Part shown: positions 25,739 through 33,258 of the stretch, piece after piece
How the letters are laid out: every line of letters starts with the position of its first letter
Position numbering within the stretch: position 1 is the first letter of the stretch
From: Wenzhouxiangella sp.
GTDB lineage: Bacteria > Pseudomonadota > Gammaproteobacteria > Xanthomonadales > Wenzhouxiangellaceae
Length of the DNA stretch: 34,886 nucleotides
Direction of reading: 5' to 3'
NCBI GenBank assembly: GCA_007694885.1
Contig: REEW01000028.1
Coordinates: forward strand, 1-34,886
Program-made: the position numbers and the translations under genes
The notes under the pieces: model-generated
Seen by the model: the letters and a program-made list of their open reading frames with translations, nothing else
What the model was told of the DNA's origin: nothing
Databases searched by the model: none

Positions 25739-26959
25739 TCAAGTTCCGGCGGCAGGCGAGTCCGGCTCGCTCTCGGCGGGCGGCGGCAGGGACTCGGCCG
25801 AGCGCCCCGACTTCAGGCGCAGCGCGTTGCGATAGCACTGTGCGGCCGCTTCCAGGCGGCCGGAACGGTCGAGAATACGGCCCAGCAAGGCATAGGCCTC
25901 GCCGTCTGACCGTGCCGCCAGCGATTTTTCCAGATGCTTGCGCGCCTGTTCATAGTCGCGATCGTCCAGGTACATCATCCCCAGGGCCAGGTGCAGGCCG
26001 TCGTCGTCGGGACGTTCCCTCAACCAGCCCTGACAATCGGCGATTCGCCCCGGCCGATCGCGGCTGTCGACCAGCGCATACAATCGCAGCGCCTCGCGGT
26101 CGGGTTTTTCCGCCAGCAGCTTTTTCAGCCGCGCTCCGGCAAGCGCCGAGCGACCCATTTCCGCAGCCCGCCGGGCATGGGCCATGACCAGGTCCCGGGA
26201 ACGCCGCAAGCGGCGCGGAAAAGAACGCCACACCGATTCCAGCTGCTCGGGCTCGGCGGCCTGCTCCAGCTCCCGCACGCCGGCCAGCACAGCCAGTTCG
26301 TCGGTACGCTGGCGGTCGGTGATGTCGGCCTTGTGCAGGGCCGGGGTCAGCAGACGCAGGTCCCGCCAGCGTCCGGCGTCCTGGTAGGCCTGCAAAAGCA
26401 GGCGCAGCACGCCGGGGTGGCGCGGTTTGCGCAGGTGCAGTTCTTCGAGCTGATCAATGGCCTCCTCGGGTCGTCCCTCATCGAGCAGAAAGCGGGCCCG
26501 GGCCAGACCGGCGACCCGGTGGCGGCGGCCATAGCGCGCATCGGCAAGCTCGAGCCAGTCGTCACGTCTGCCGGGCTCGGACTGGCCCTGCGCAGCCCGC
26601 GCCGCGGCCAGGTATCCGGCCGTAGAACCGCGTTGGGCCAGGGCCTTGCCCAGGTGTTTTTCGGCCTGCTGCCAGTCGCCTTCGACCAGCGCAAGCAGGC
26701 CGTTTTCCAGCTGCCGCTGCGAGCGGGCCTGGCGGGCCCGGCGAACGGTCCGGCCGGGCAGTCGAAAAATCGCGATGACCAGGGTGACCGCGATCCAGGC
26801 AGCGATGACCAGCCCGACCAGCACCAGCATCGACATTTCCACGCGCCAGGGTCCTGCATCGATGGTGACGTGCCCCGGATCGTCCAGCAGCGCCGGGGCC
26901 AGCACGGCGGCCAGGGTCACCACCAGCAGCGCGGCCAGGATGAGAAACAGTTTCTTCAA
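25739..26959 (-). CDS. hemY: HemY family membrane protein (heme-operon TPR protein)
   Basis: 406 aa. Two N-terminal membrane helices (about 3-25 and 44-67), then a helical, Arg/Leu/Ala-rich region reading as TPR repeats (ALVEGDWQQAEKHLGKALAQ, ALGMMYLDDRDYEQARKHLE, YALLGRILDRSGRLEAAAQC) and a Pro/Glu-rich tail. This is the gammaproteobacterial HemY, not the Gram-positive oxidase of that name; its role in late heme synthesis is unclear. The start overlaps hemX by ATGA. The 110-nt gap to rpoH has no clear terminator. Confidence 0.88.
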   Translation of the reverse strand: MKKLFLILAALLVVTLAAVLAPALLDDPGHVTIDAGPWRVEMSMLVLVGLVIAAWIAVTLVIAIFRLPGRTVRRARQARSQRQLENGLLALVEGDWQQAEKHLGKALAQRGSTAGYLAAARAAQGQSEPGRRDDWLELADARYGRRHRVAGLARARFLLDEGRPEEAIDQLEELHLRKPRHPGVLRLLLQAYQDAGRWRDLRLLTPALHKADITDRQRTDELAVLAGVRELEQAAEPEQLESVWRSFPRRLRRSRDLVMAHARRAAEMGRSALAGARLKKLLAEKPDREALRLYALVDSRDRPGRIADCQGWLRERPDDDGLHLALGMMYLDDRDYEQARKHLEKSLAARSDGEAYALLGRILDRSGRLEAAAQCYRNALRLKSGRSAESLPPPAESEPDSPAAGT

Positions 26960-28266
26960 AACGCGTCGAGCCTCGCCTGCACCAGATCCAGCGCCTCGCC
27001 GAGTTCAATCGCCGGCGGCTCGAAGCGCAGCGACCTCAGTGCTTCCAGGTCGGAGCGGGCTTGAGCCACGTCCTCGGAGGCCGGGTCGAACCAGTCGTCG
27101 AGCAAGTTCAGGGCGGCGTCGAGGTGGATTTCAAGAGCGTCGGGGGCGCGCCGGGAAAGGGCCAGCTGAGCAGCCACCAGGCGCAGCTGCAGCTGCTCGC
27201 GGGCGGCCTGAAACTGCTCATCGGTCCGCCCCAGGTCGTCGCGCGCCTCGATCCGGACCAGGCCGCGCACGGCCGCGCCGAGCCGTTCGCGCCATCCGGC
27301 CGGCGCTTCAGTGTCCGGAGACTGCGCCGCCGGCGCTTGCGCCCGATCACCCAGTCGGGTCGGCCAGGCTCGGCTTTCCCGATGCAGTCGGTCCAGTCGT
27401 GCCAGTTCACGGTTTACATCCACGGCGCGGACATTTTCCAGGGCTTCAAGCTCCGCGGCCAGGGCGCGTCGCGCTCGATCGAGGCGGGCATCGTCGACAT
27501 CGTCCAGAACCCGGGCCGCTCTTCGAAACGCCCGTTCCGCACCGGCGAAATCAGCGCTCAGTTCAGCCCGCTCCTGGCCAATGCGCAGCAGTCCGGCCGC
27601 TTCCAGCATCGCCATCTGACGGCGCAGGTCGCGATCGACCTGGCGCTCGACATCGCCGCGCTCGGCGAACTCCTCGACCGCCCCGGCAAGCCGCTCGGCC
27701 AGTCCATCGACGGCCGCGCCCAGATCATCCACTTGCGCCTGCAACGGCGCGACTTCGTCTGCGAAACGGGCATCGAACCGATCATGCAGTTCGTCGAGTC
27801 GGTCGCCCAACTGATCAAGCGATTCCGCCAACTCGCCCAGACCCTCGTCGACCCGTTCCTGCGTGGCCAGGGGCTGATCGGTCACCTCGGCCTCAAGGTC
27901 GCCGACCCGTGCATCCAGTGCCTGCAGGCGTTCCTGCTCGACGGATGGTTCGCCTGACGGCCCCGCATCTTCGGCGCCCGGAACCAGTTCATTGTAGTTG
28001 GCCCAGCCGGTCATGCCGAGCGCGGCCAGGGCGACGATCAGGGCAAGAAAAGCCAGACCGCGACCGCCGGCAGCCCTGGACGCAGCCGGCTGCGACTGCG
28101 GTTCGGCCACGGACGAACCGGCCGTACCCGATCCGTCGGCCGTTACGTCAGCCCCGCCGCCTTCGGTCTGGTCGGTGCTGTTGGGCTGCTCGGTTTGCTC
28201 GTGTTTTTCGCTGCTCATGGCTTCGTTCATGAGAGCCGGTTTCAAGGCTCTCCCTGTCCTTCTCAT
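26956..28266 (-). CDS. hemX: HemX family membrane protein
   Basis: 436 aa from ATG 28266, which overlaps the hemD stop by 4 nt (ATGA); in-frame ATGs at 28230 and 28218 are alternatives. An acidic, low-complexity cytoplasmic N-terminus of about 68 residues, one membrane helix (about 70-89, GLAFLALIVALAALGMTGWA), a coiled-coil region (about 110-200, heptad-like LDxRxxDLxxE patterns), then a helical domain with RQMAMLEAAGLLRIGQERAEL and LHLDAALNLLDDWFD-type helices near the end. Earlier reports called HemX a uroporphyrinogen methyltransferase; no SAM-binding methylase motifs are visible here. It is probably a structural partner of HemY and HemD. Confidence 0.88.
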   Translation of the reverse strand: MRRTGRALKPALMNEAMSSEKHEQTEQPNSTDQTEGGGADVTADGSGTAGSSVAEPQSQPAASRAAGGRGLAFLALIVALAALGMTGWANYNELVPGAEDAGPSGEPSVEQERLQALDARVGDLEAEVTDQPLATQERVDEGLGELAESLDQLGDRLDELHDRFDARFADEVAPLQAQVDDLGAAVDGLAERLAGAVEEFAERGDVERQVDRDLRRQMAMLEAAGLLRIGQERAELSADFAGAERAFRRAARVLDDVDDARLDRARRALAAELEALENVRAVDVNRELARLDRLHRESRAWPTRLGDRAQAPAAQSPDTEAPAGWRERLGAAVRGLVRIEARDDLGRTDEQFQAAREQLQLRLVAAQLALSRRAPDALEIHLDAALNLLDDWFDPASEDVAQARSDLEALRSLRFEPPAIELGEALDLVQARLDAF

Positions 28267-29042
28267 TCAACAGAGTAACTCATCGGCAAAAGCTCGGGGC
28301 GTGCTAGTGCGAGGGCGGTCAGCATCGAGTGGTCGTCAGCGCCGGCGGCACCGACGACTTGCCGGCAACCGGCCGCACGGGCAAGGTCGGCGACGCGACG
28401 CGATGGCGCAATCACCAGGCCGGAAGTCAATGTCCGCCAGGCCGCCGTGGAGAAATGCCGTTGCAGTCCCTCCAGGGCGCCGCCGCTGGCCAGCAGGGCC
28501 ACCAGGTCGTCGCCGGCGGCCAGCGTCGCGAGCAGGTCGGCACTCGGACGGGCCGGAAGACGTCGGTACACGTGCACGCGGTGCACCTGCGCGCCACGCT
28601 CGCGCAGGGTTTGCTCGATCAGGCGGCGCCCGCCGGAGGCGCCAAGAATCAGGACGCGCCGGCCGTCGACCGCCTGCAGTGCGGGCAAATCGAGGATGCG
28701 CTCGCTGGTGCCCTGATCGTTCGGCGCCAGCACGTTTCCCAATCCCAGCGCGGTGGCCACGCGCGCCGTACCCCGGCCGGGTACGACAACGGGCATGCCG
28801 GCGAGGCGACCAGGATCAACCAGGGTGACCAGCCGGCGCAGCGCCTCGGCCGATGGCACCACCAGGCAGTCTGCCGGAAGCAGCGCCAGCAAATGGCGCC
28901 GAATCGCATCCGGGTCGGCCGGGCCGCGCAAGACCACCGGGGCGTAATGCAAAGCCGCAAGCCCGGCCGCGCGCAGGCGGCCCGCCAGGGCTTGTCCCTC
29001 GGCGCCCGAGCGGGTCACGAGAATGCGGGCTGGTGAGTTCAT
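28263..29042 (-). CDS. hemD: Uroporphyrinogen-III synthase
   Basis: 259 aa from ATG 29042 (MNSPARILVTRSGAEG fits the family; a TTG-type longer start adds MWHR). Weakly conserved family recognised by ILVTRSGAEGQALAGRLRAAG at the start, the mid-protein GRRVLILGASGGRRLIEQTLRERGA and the closing VIAPSRRVADLARAAGC. Cyclises hydroxymethylbilane, inverting ring D, to uroporphyrinogen III. Unlike most relatives it does not follow hemC closely: a 239-nt gap with a structured RNA and a terminator-like hairpin ends 14 nt before its ATG. The ribosome site is poor (GTTGTGGCATCGC). Confidence 0.9.
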   Translation of the reverse strand: MNSPARILVTRSGAEGQALAGRLRAAGLAALHYAPVVLRGPADPDAIRRHLLALLPADCLVVPSAEALRRLVTLVDPGRLAGMPVVVPGRGTARVATALGLGNVLAPNDQGTSERILDLPALQAVDGRRVLILGASGGRRLIEQTLRERGAQVHRVHVYRRLPARPSADLLATLAAGDDLVALLASGGALEGLQRHFSTAAWRTLTSGLVIAPSRRVADLARAAGCRQVVGAAGADDHSMLTALALARPELLPMSYSVE

Positions 29043-29056
29043 GCGATGCCACAACG

Positions 29057-29084
29057 CAGAAAGCCTGCCGAAGCAGGCTTTCTG
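29057..29084 (-). terminator. UUCG-capped terminator or attenuator hairpin before hemD
   Basis: Perfect 12-bp stem CAGAAAGCCTGC / GCAGGCTTTCTG; on the minus strand the loop is TTCG closed by a C-G pair, the very stable UUCG tetraloop. The terminal run is TTTCTGCGTT, so a short form (AGCCTGC/GCAGGCT then TTCTG) is a plausible intrinsic terminator of moderate strength. It ends 14 nt before the hemD start. Confidence 0.65.
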
Positions 29085-29230
29085 GTAATAGATCCCGGGT
29101 GCCTAGCCTGAACCACCAAGATGCTGGGGGCTTGCGTGTTGGCGTTGGCAGTAGGGGGACGCACCTCAACAGATCAGACTGTGGTTGGCACCCGGAAAGC
29201 GAATCGAATTCCCCTACGCGAAACCGTAGT
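29057..29230 (-). ncRNA. Structured RNA between hemC and hemD: leader/attenuator or small RNA
   Basis: About 174 nt from a predicted start near 29230 to the UUCG hairpin. Helices seen: P1 CCGGGTGCC (29187-29195) with GGCACCCGG (29095-29103), 9 bp; P2 AACCAC with GTGGTT (29181-29186 and 29111-29116), 6 bp, stacked on P1 with a 7-nt bulge on one side; P3 TGCGT/ACGCA (29159-29163 and 29133-29137). The 5' CTACG/CGTAG hairpin (29214-29218 and 29225-29229) competes with a 7-bp GTAGGGG/CCCCTAC pairing (29211-29217 with 29151-29157). The bulge contains CAGGCT, complementary to AGCCTG of the terminator's 5' arm. No long reading frame with a ribosome site is evident. I cannot match it to 6S, 4.5S, tmRNA or Rsm families by eye. 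Strand is inferred from promoter and terminator. Confidence 0.55.
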
Positions 29231-29234
29231 TGAC

Positions 29235-29263
29235 ATTCTGCCACCGTCACACTGCGCTGTCCA
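29235..29263 (-). promoter_or_regulatory. Sigma-70-like promoter facing hemD
   Basis: On the minus strand TGGACA (29258-29263), exactly 17 nt, CAGAAT (29235-29240); five and four of six bases match consensus. It lies just after the hemC stop and upstream of the structured RNA. Confidence 0.5.
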
Positions 29264-29281
29264 GCCCGTGATGCACTTTTT

Positions 29282-30199
29282 TTACTCCGGCAGTGCGGCG
29301 ATGATTTCCCGACCGCCGTGGGCAAGCAGGTGGCGGCCTGCCTCCCTGCCAATCGCGGCTGCATCCGTGCGCCGTCCATGAAGCGTGATTTCGACCGCCT
29401 CGCGGCCGTCGGGGCTGCACAGCCGCGCGTACAGGCTGATTCGATCGGCGGCGTCGATTTCGGCCAGGGCCGCGAGCGGCATGCGGCAATCGCCGCCGAG
29501 CGTGGCCACGACCGCCCGTTCGGCGGCGACCTGGTCGGTGGTCAGGGCGCAGGCCAGGGGCGCCAGCAGCGCCTCGGTCCGTTCGTCATCATGACGAATC
29601 TGGGTCACGATCACACCCTGGCCGGGCGATGGAATGAATTCCGGCGGAGCCAGGGCCAGCTTGTGCTGCAGCGGGAACTGCAGCCGCTGCAGGCCGGCGG
29701 CGGCCAGGATCACCGCGTCGACCTGGCCGCTGGTCATCAAGCCCATTCGAGTCTGTACATTGCCCCGAATCGGCACCACCTGCAGATCGGGATAGCCGCG
29801 CAACAGCTGGCTCTGACGGCGCAGGCTGGAGGTGCCCACTTTCGCTCCCGGCGGCAGCTCTCCGGGCCCGCGCCCGTCCGCCGTCAGCCACCAGTCAGCC
29901 CAGTCACCCCGGGGCAGCACCACCGACAACTTCAGGCCCGGGGGCGATTCGGCCGGCACGTCCTTGAGCGAGTGGACGGCGATATCGGCCTCGCCGTCGA
30001 GCAAGGCACGTTCCAGTTCCTTGAGAAACACCCCCTTGCCGCCGATTTCCGACAGCGACCGATCAAGCACCTCGTCGCCGCGCGTGCTCAGGGGCAACAG
30101 CTCGAGATTCAGGTCGGCGTGATGACGCCTGAGTTCGGCGGCGACGTGTTCGGTCTGCCACAGGGCGAGTTTGGATTGTCGGGTTGCCAGTCGGATCAT
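29282..30199 (-). CDS. hemC: Hydroxymethylbilane synthase (porphobilinogen deaminase)
   Basis: 305 aa from ATG 30199 (MIRLATRQSKLALWQ is the family start; the longer ORF is rejected). Catalytic Asp80 in HSLKDVP, substrate-binding VGTSSLRRQ and RGNVQTR, and Cys238 in GGDCRMPLAA, which carries the dipyrromethane cofactor. Polymerises four porphobilinogen units into hydroxymethylbilane, the substrate of HemD. The 37-nt gap to algR holds a TACAAT box (30221-30226, minus strand) that could be a local promoter. It ends TAA followed by AAAAA and the RNA gap. Confidence 0.96.
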   Translation of the reverse strand: MIRLATRQSKLALWQTEHVAAELRRHHADLNLELLPLSTRGDEVLDRSLSEIGGKGVFLKELERALLDGEADIAVHSLKDVPAESPPGLKLSVVLPRGDWADWWLTADGRGPGELPPGAKVGTSSLRRQSQLLRGYPDLQVVPIRGNVQTRMGLMTSGQVDAVILAAAGLQRLQFPLQHKLALAPPEFIPSPGQGVIVTQIRHDDERTEALLAPLACALTTDQVAAERAVVATLGGDCRMPLAALAEIDAADRISLYARLCSPDGREAVEITLHGRRTDAAAIGREAGRHLLAHGGREIIAALPE

Positions 30200-30236
30200 G
30201 AATCGGCCTGTCTTGTATTCATTGTATTTGCAGACA

Positions 30237-30950
30237 TCAGCTGGTGAGCAGTCGGCGGATGGTTGCCAGGTTACGCCGACTGACCTCGGGCCGCACCCGG
30301 CAACCCTCGACCTCGACCCGCTCATGGCCGTCCGGGTCGCGAACCAGCGCGCGCAGATGCTGGCGGCTGACCAGGGCGGCCCGGTGCACGCGCACGAAAT
30401 GCTCGCCGAAACGCTCTTCCAGGCTCATCAGCGAATCCTCGATCAGGGCCTCGCCACCCACATAGTGCACGCAGGTGTACTTGTCTTCGGCCAGCAGCAC
30501 GCGCACCTCGTCGAGCGGTATCGCCAGCAAGCGCTCGCCCAGCCGCGCACTCAGCGTGATCCGGCGGCCCCGGCCGCGCTGTCGTGTCGCCGCGGCCCGT
30601 CTGAGCGCCTTGTCCAGGCGTTCGGCGCGGACCGGCTTGACCAGGTAGTCGAGTGCGTGCAGGTCAAAGGCATCGACGGCGTATTGCTCGAACGCGGTGA
30701 CGAAGACAATCTGCGGCGGCTGGTCGAGGCGCAGCATGCGCCGGGCCGCGCTGACCCCGTCCATGCCCGGCATTTCCACGTCCAGCAAGACCACGTCCGG
30801 GTGCAGGCTCAGGCAGGCCTCCAGCGCCTCGCCGGCATGACTGGCCGAGCCGGCGAACTCGGCCAGCGGATGGTCCTGCAGCAAGCGCTGGAGCCGCCGT
30901 ACTGCCGGGGCCTCGTCGTCGACAACCAGCACGCGCAGCGGACCGCTCAC
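30237..30950 (-). CDS. algR: LytTR-family response regulator (AlgR-type)
   Basis: 237 aa, GTG start. Receiver 1-120 with acidic pair D11-D12, phospho-acceptor D57 (LLDVEMPGMDG), T85 (VTAF) and K105 (LVKPV); LytTR DNA-binding domain from about 130 to the end (AIPLDEVRVLLAEDKYTCVHY, FVRVHRAALVS). The AlgR group controls alginate, type IV pili and twitching in Pseudomonas, and lies next to hemC there too, which supports the name. The usual partner kinase gene (algZ/fimS) is missing from its upstream position. A carboxylesterase gene is there instead, and its stop overlaps the algR GTG by 4 nt (GTGA). Confidence 0.87.
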   Translation of the reverse strand: MSGPLRVLVVDDEAPAVRRLQRLLQDHPLAEFAGSASHAGEALEACLSLHPDVVLLDVEMPGMDGVSAARRMLRLDQPPQIVFVTAFEQYAVDAFDLHALDYLVKPVRAERLDKALRRAAATRQRGRGRRITLSARLGERLLAIPLDEVRVLLAEDKYTCVHYVGGEALIEDSLMSLEERFGEHFVRVHRAALVSRQHLRALVRDPDGHERVEVEGCRVRPEVSRRNLATIRRLLTS

Positions 30951-31627
30951 GACCAGCAGCGGCGCAACCAGTCATCGATGGCGCTGATCTCCTCCGGGCA
31001 GACCGAATGCGGCATCGGCCAGGTCTGCATCTCGACCCGGTATCCGGCCGCGGTGAGCTGACTGGCGCTTTGCTGGCCCAGCGCGACCGGCACGACCGGA
31101 TCCTGGCTGCCGTGACCGATGAAGATCGGCACCTTGTTCGACTCGGGCGCTGCCCAATCGTCCAGACGATCGGCATCGAGAAGGTAGGCCGACAGGACCA
31201 TGATCCCGGCCAGGGCCGGCGCCCGGGCCAGCCCGCAACGCAGGGCGATGGCCCCGCCCTGCGAAAAACCGGCCAGGATCAGGTTGGACGATGGAATACC
31301 GGCCTCGATCTGTTCGGCGACCAACGCATCGACCTGCTCCAGCGAGGCCAGGATACCGGCGCGGTCCTGGTCGCGATCGATCTGCAGGCCGAGAATGTCG
31401 TACCAGGCCCGCATCGCCATGCCACCGTTGACCGTGACCGGACGCACCGGGGCGTGCGGAAAAATGAAGCGCACCGGGCGCTCGGCGGCGCTGGTGAGGT
31501 GGGGTACAATCGGCACGAAATCGTTGCCGTCCGCGCCCAGTCCGTGCAGCCAGATCACCGCATGGCGCGGCTGGGTACCGGTTTCACGGACAACACATTC
31601 CAGCCGTTTCGGATCGATAGAATTCAT
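30947..31627 (-). CDS. Alpha/beta-hydrolase carboxylesterase (phospholipase/carboxylesterase family)
   Basis: 226 aa from ATG 31627. HGLGADGNDFVP (28-39) oxyanion region and triad Ser122 (GFSQGG), Asp176 (GSQDPVVP), His207 (MPHSVC), matching the esterase/lysophospholipase (carboxylesterase 2, APT-like) family. No signal peptide, so cytoplasmic; acts on short-chain or acyl-thioester substrates in relatives, with the natural substrate unknown. The ATG forms a CATG with the divergent lptM start, and the stop overlaps algR. A longer start at 31696 would run deep into lptM and was rejected. Confidence 0.9.
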   Translation of the reverse strand: MNSIDPKRLECVVRETGTQPRHAVIWLHGLGADGNDFVPIVPHLTSAAERPVRFIFPHAPVRPVTVNGGMAMRAWYDILGLQIDRDQDRAGILASLEQVDALVAEQIEAGIPSSNLILAGFSQGGAIALRCGLARAPALAGIMVLSAYLLDADRLDDWAAPESNKVPIFIGHGSQDPVVPVALGQQSASQLTAAGYRVEMQTWPMPHSVCPEEISAIDDWLRRCWS

Positions 31628-31781
31628 GCGTGCCAGTTTACCCCTTGTTGTCACGTTGTTGCTGAGCCTGGCCGCGGTCGCCGGCTGCGGTCTCAAGGAC
31701 GACCTGTATCTGCCCGCCGAAACGGACGCCGCACAGCCTGCCGAGGATTCCGAAGAAGATGCAGAGGATTCCCGAACCTGA
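31626..31781 (+). CDS. lptM: LptM-like small lipoprotein
   Basis: 51 aa. Signal peptide with lipobox AVAGC (lipidated Cys21), directly followed by GLKDDLYLP, close to the CGLKGPLYLP core of LptM/YifL lipoproteins that help LptD mature in the outer-membrane LPS translocon. The tail is short and acidic. Its position shortly upstream of dapF is the family's usual one. The Asp-Asp in place of Gly-Pro is a noticeable change in the core. It starts within the same CATG as the divergent esterase and overlaps the methyltransferase by 23 nt. Confidence 0.85.
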   Translation: MRASLPLVVTLLLSLAAVAGCGLKDDLYLPAETDAAQPAEDSEEDAEDSRT

Positions 31782-32424
31782 ACTGATGGACGAGCCGGCC
31801 CAGGCGCGCGCCTACGCCGAGGCCGATTTCTCCGAACCCAACCAGCTCTTCGCCGACGCCGTGGTCGAGGCCCTGGGCGATCACCGCGCGGGGACCATGA
31901 TCGATCTGGGCTGCGGCCCGGGCGATATCTGCCTGCGCCTGGCCCGCGCCCTGCCCCGGTGGCGGCTTACCGCGCTCGACGCCGGGCCGAACATGCTGGC
32001 GCTGGCCCGGGAGGCACTCGACCGGGCCAGTCTGAGCGACCGGATCGAGCTGCGCCAGGCGCGCCTGCCCCGGGGGCGACCGGAGCAGACCTTCGATGCC
32101 GTGATCTCCAACAGCCTGCTCCACCATCTGCCCGATCCGATGACGCTGTGGCAAAGCATCGCCGCCCTGGCCGGACCGGGTGCGTACGTGCAGGTCATGG
32201 ACCTGCAGCGCCCGGATTCGGTTGAACGCGCGCGCCGGATCGTCGATCAGCACGCGGCAGACGCGCCGGCGATCCTGCGCGAGGATTTCTACAACAGCCT
32301 GCTGGCCGCCTGGACCGCCGACGAGGCAGGCGAGCAGATCAACGCCGCCGGCCTGGCCGGGCTGCGGGTGAGCCGTCCAAGCGAGCGTCACTGGATGGCC
32401 AGCGGCTTCGTCGGGCGCGACTGA
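31759..32424 (+). CDS. Class I SAM-dependent methyltransferase
   Basis: 221 aa from ATG 31759 (AGGA about 10 nt upstream); ATG 31786 would remove 9 residues and the overlap with lptM. Rossmann motif I DLGCGPGD (49-56), motif II LTALDAGPNML, a motif IV-like FDAVISNSLLHHLPDP (Asn and His in a loop typical of the small-molecule type) and a C-terminal variable part. The substrate is not readable from sequence. Neighbours (lptM, dapF) give no clear hint. It ends 3 nt before dapF. Confidence 0.85.
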   Translation: MQRIPEPELMDEPAQARAYAEADFSEPNQLFADAVVEALGDHRAGTMIDLGCGPGDICLRLARALPRWRLTALDAGPNMLALAREALDRASLSDRIELRQARLPRGRPEQTFDAVISNSLLHHLPDPMTLWQSIAALAGPGAYVQVMDLQRPDSVERARRIVDQHAADAPAILREDFYNSLLAAWTADEAGEQINAAGLAGLRVSRPSERHWMASGFVGRD

Positions 32425-32427
32425 CCC

Positions 32428-33258
32428 GTGCAGCGCGGCCGGCACTTTGCCAAGTTCGAAGCCCTGGGCAACGATTTCGTCGTGTTCGACCAGCGCGCCG
32501 GCGGCCAGCTGCCGCACGGCGACCAGGTCCGCGCCCTGGCCGATCGCCACACCGGGGTCGGCTTCGATCAACTGCTGATCCTGTTGCCGGCCTCAGACCC
32601 CGCCATCACCTGCTCGGTCGCCATCTACAACCGCGATGGCGGTTCGGCAAACCAGTGCGGCAACGGCATGCGCGCCATCGGTCTGTGGTTGCACCAGGAA
32701 ACACCCGATCAGCGGGATTTCGTTCTGGAAACCGCTGCCGGCATCGTCCGGGTTCGGGTCGAGCGGGATGGCCTGATCGGTGTGGACATGGGCCATCCGG
32801 CCTTCGACCCTGCCGCGGTCGGGCTGTCCGATTCGTTCACCAGCCGCGCACTGGCGACGTCGCTTCCGACCTTCGTCGCCGCCGGCACGGTCAGCATGGG
32901 CAACCCGCACCTGGTGGTGCTGCTCGCCAGGCCGGCCACGCCCGAACTGGTCGAGCGCATCGGTACCGCGCTGGGTCGGTCCCCGGAGTTCGCCGACGGG
33001 GTCAACGTCAGCCTGGCCTGCATACTGGCCGACGACGAGGTGGATTTGCGCGTCTGGGAACGCGGCGTCGGAGCGACCCGGGCCTGCGGCAGCGCCGCCT
33101 GCGCCGCGGCCGCCTGGCTGCTGCGCGAACAGCGCGTGCGCGGACCGGTTCGGGTTCGACAGCCAGGCGGCGAGCTTGTGATAAATTGGTCCGGCGTTGG
33201 ACGGACGTTGCAGATGAGCGGACCGGCCCGACGTGTCTTTGATGGGACCCTGAGATGA
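32428..33258 (+). CDS. dapF: Diaminopimelate epimerase
   Basis: 276 aa, GTG start. FAKFEALGNDFVVFD opens the family fold; the catalytic Cys pair is Cys77 (NQCGNGMR) and Cys220 (RACGSAACA). Converts LL- to meso-diaminopimelate for lysine and peptidoglycan. dapF-DUF484-xerC is a standard gammaproteobacterial order. It overlaps DUF484 by ATGA. Confidence 0.96.
   Translation: MQRGRHFAKFEALGNDFVVFDQRAGGQLPHGDQVRALADRHTGVGFDQLLILLPASDPAITCSVAIYNRDGGSANQCGNGMRAIGLWLHQETPDQRDFVLETAAGIVRVRVERDGLIGVDMGHPAFDPAAVGLSDSFTSRALATSLPTFVAAGTVSMGNPHLVVLLARPATPELVERIGTALGRSPEFADGVNVSLACILADDEVDLRVWERGVGATRACGSAACAAAAWLLREQRVRGPVRVRQPGGELVINWSGVGRTLQMSGPARRVFDGTLR

Noticed and set aside
29057-29230. 6S RNA identity for the hemC-hemD RNA
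   Set aside because: Length (about 174 nt) and rod-like pairing are similar, but I cannot align the conserved 6S bubble, and ssrS is normally near zapA/fau, which are not here. Kept as unassigned.
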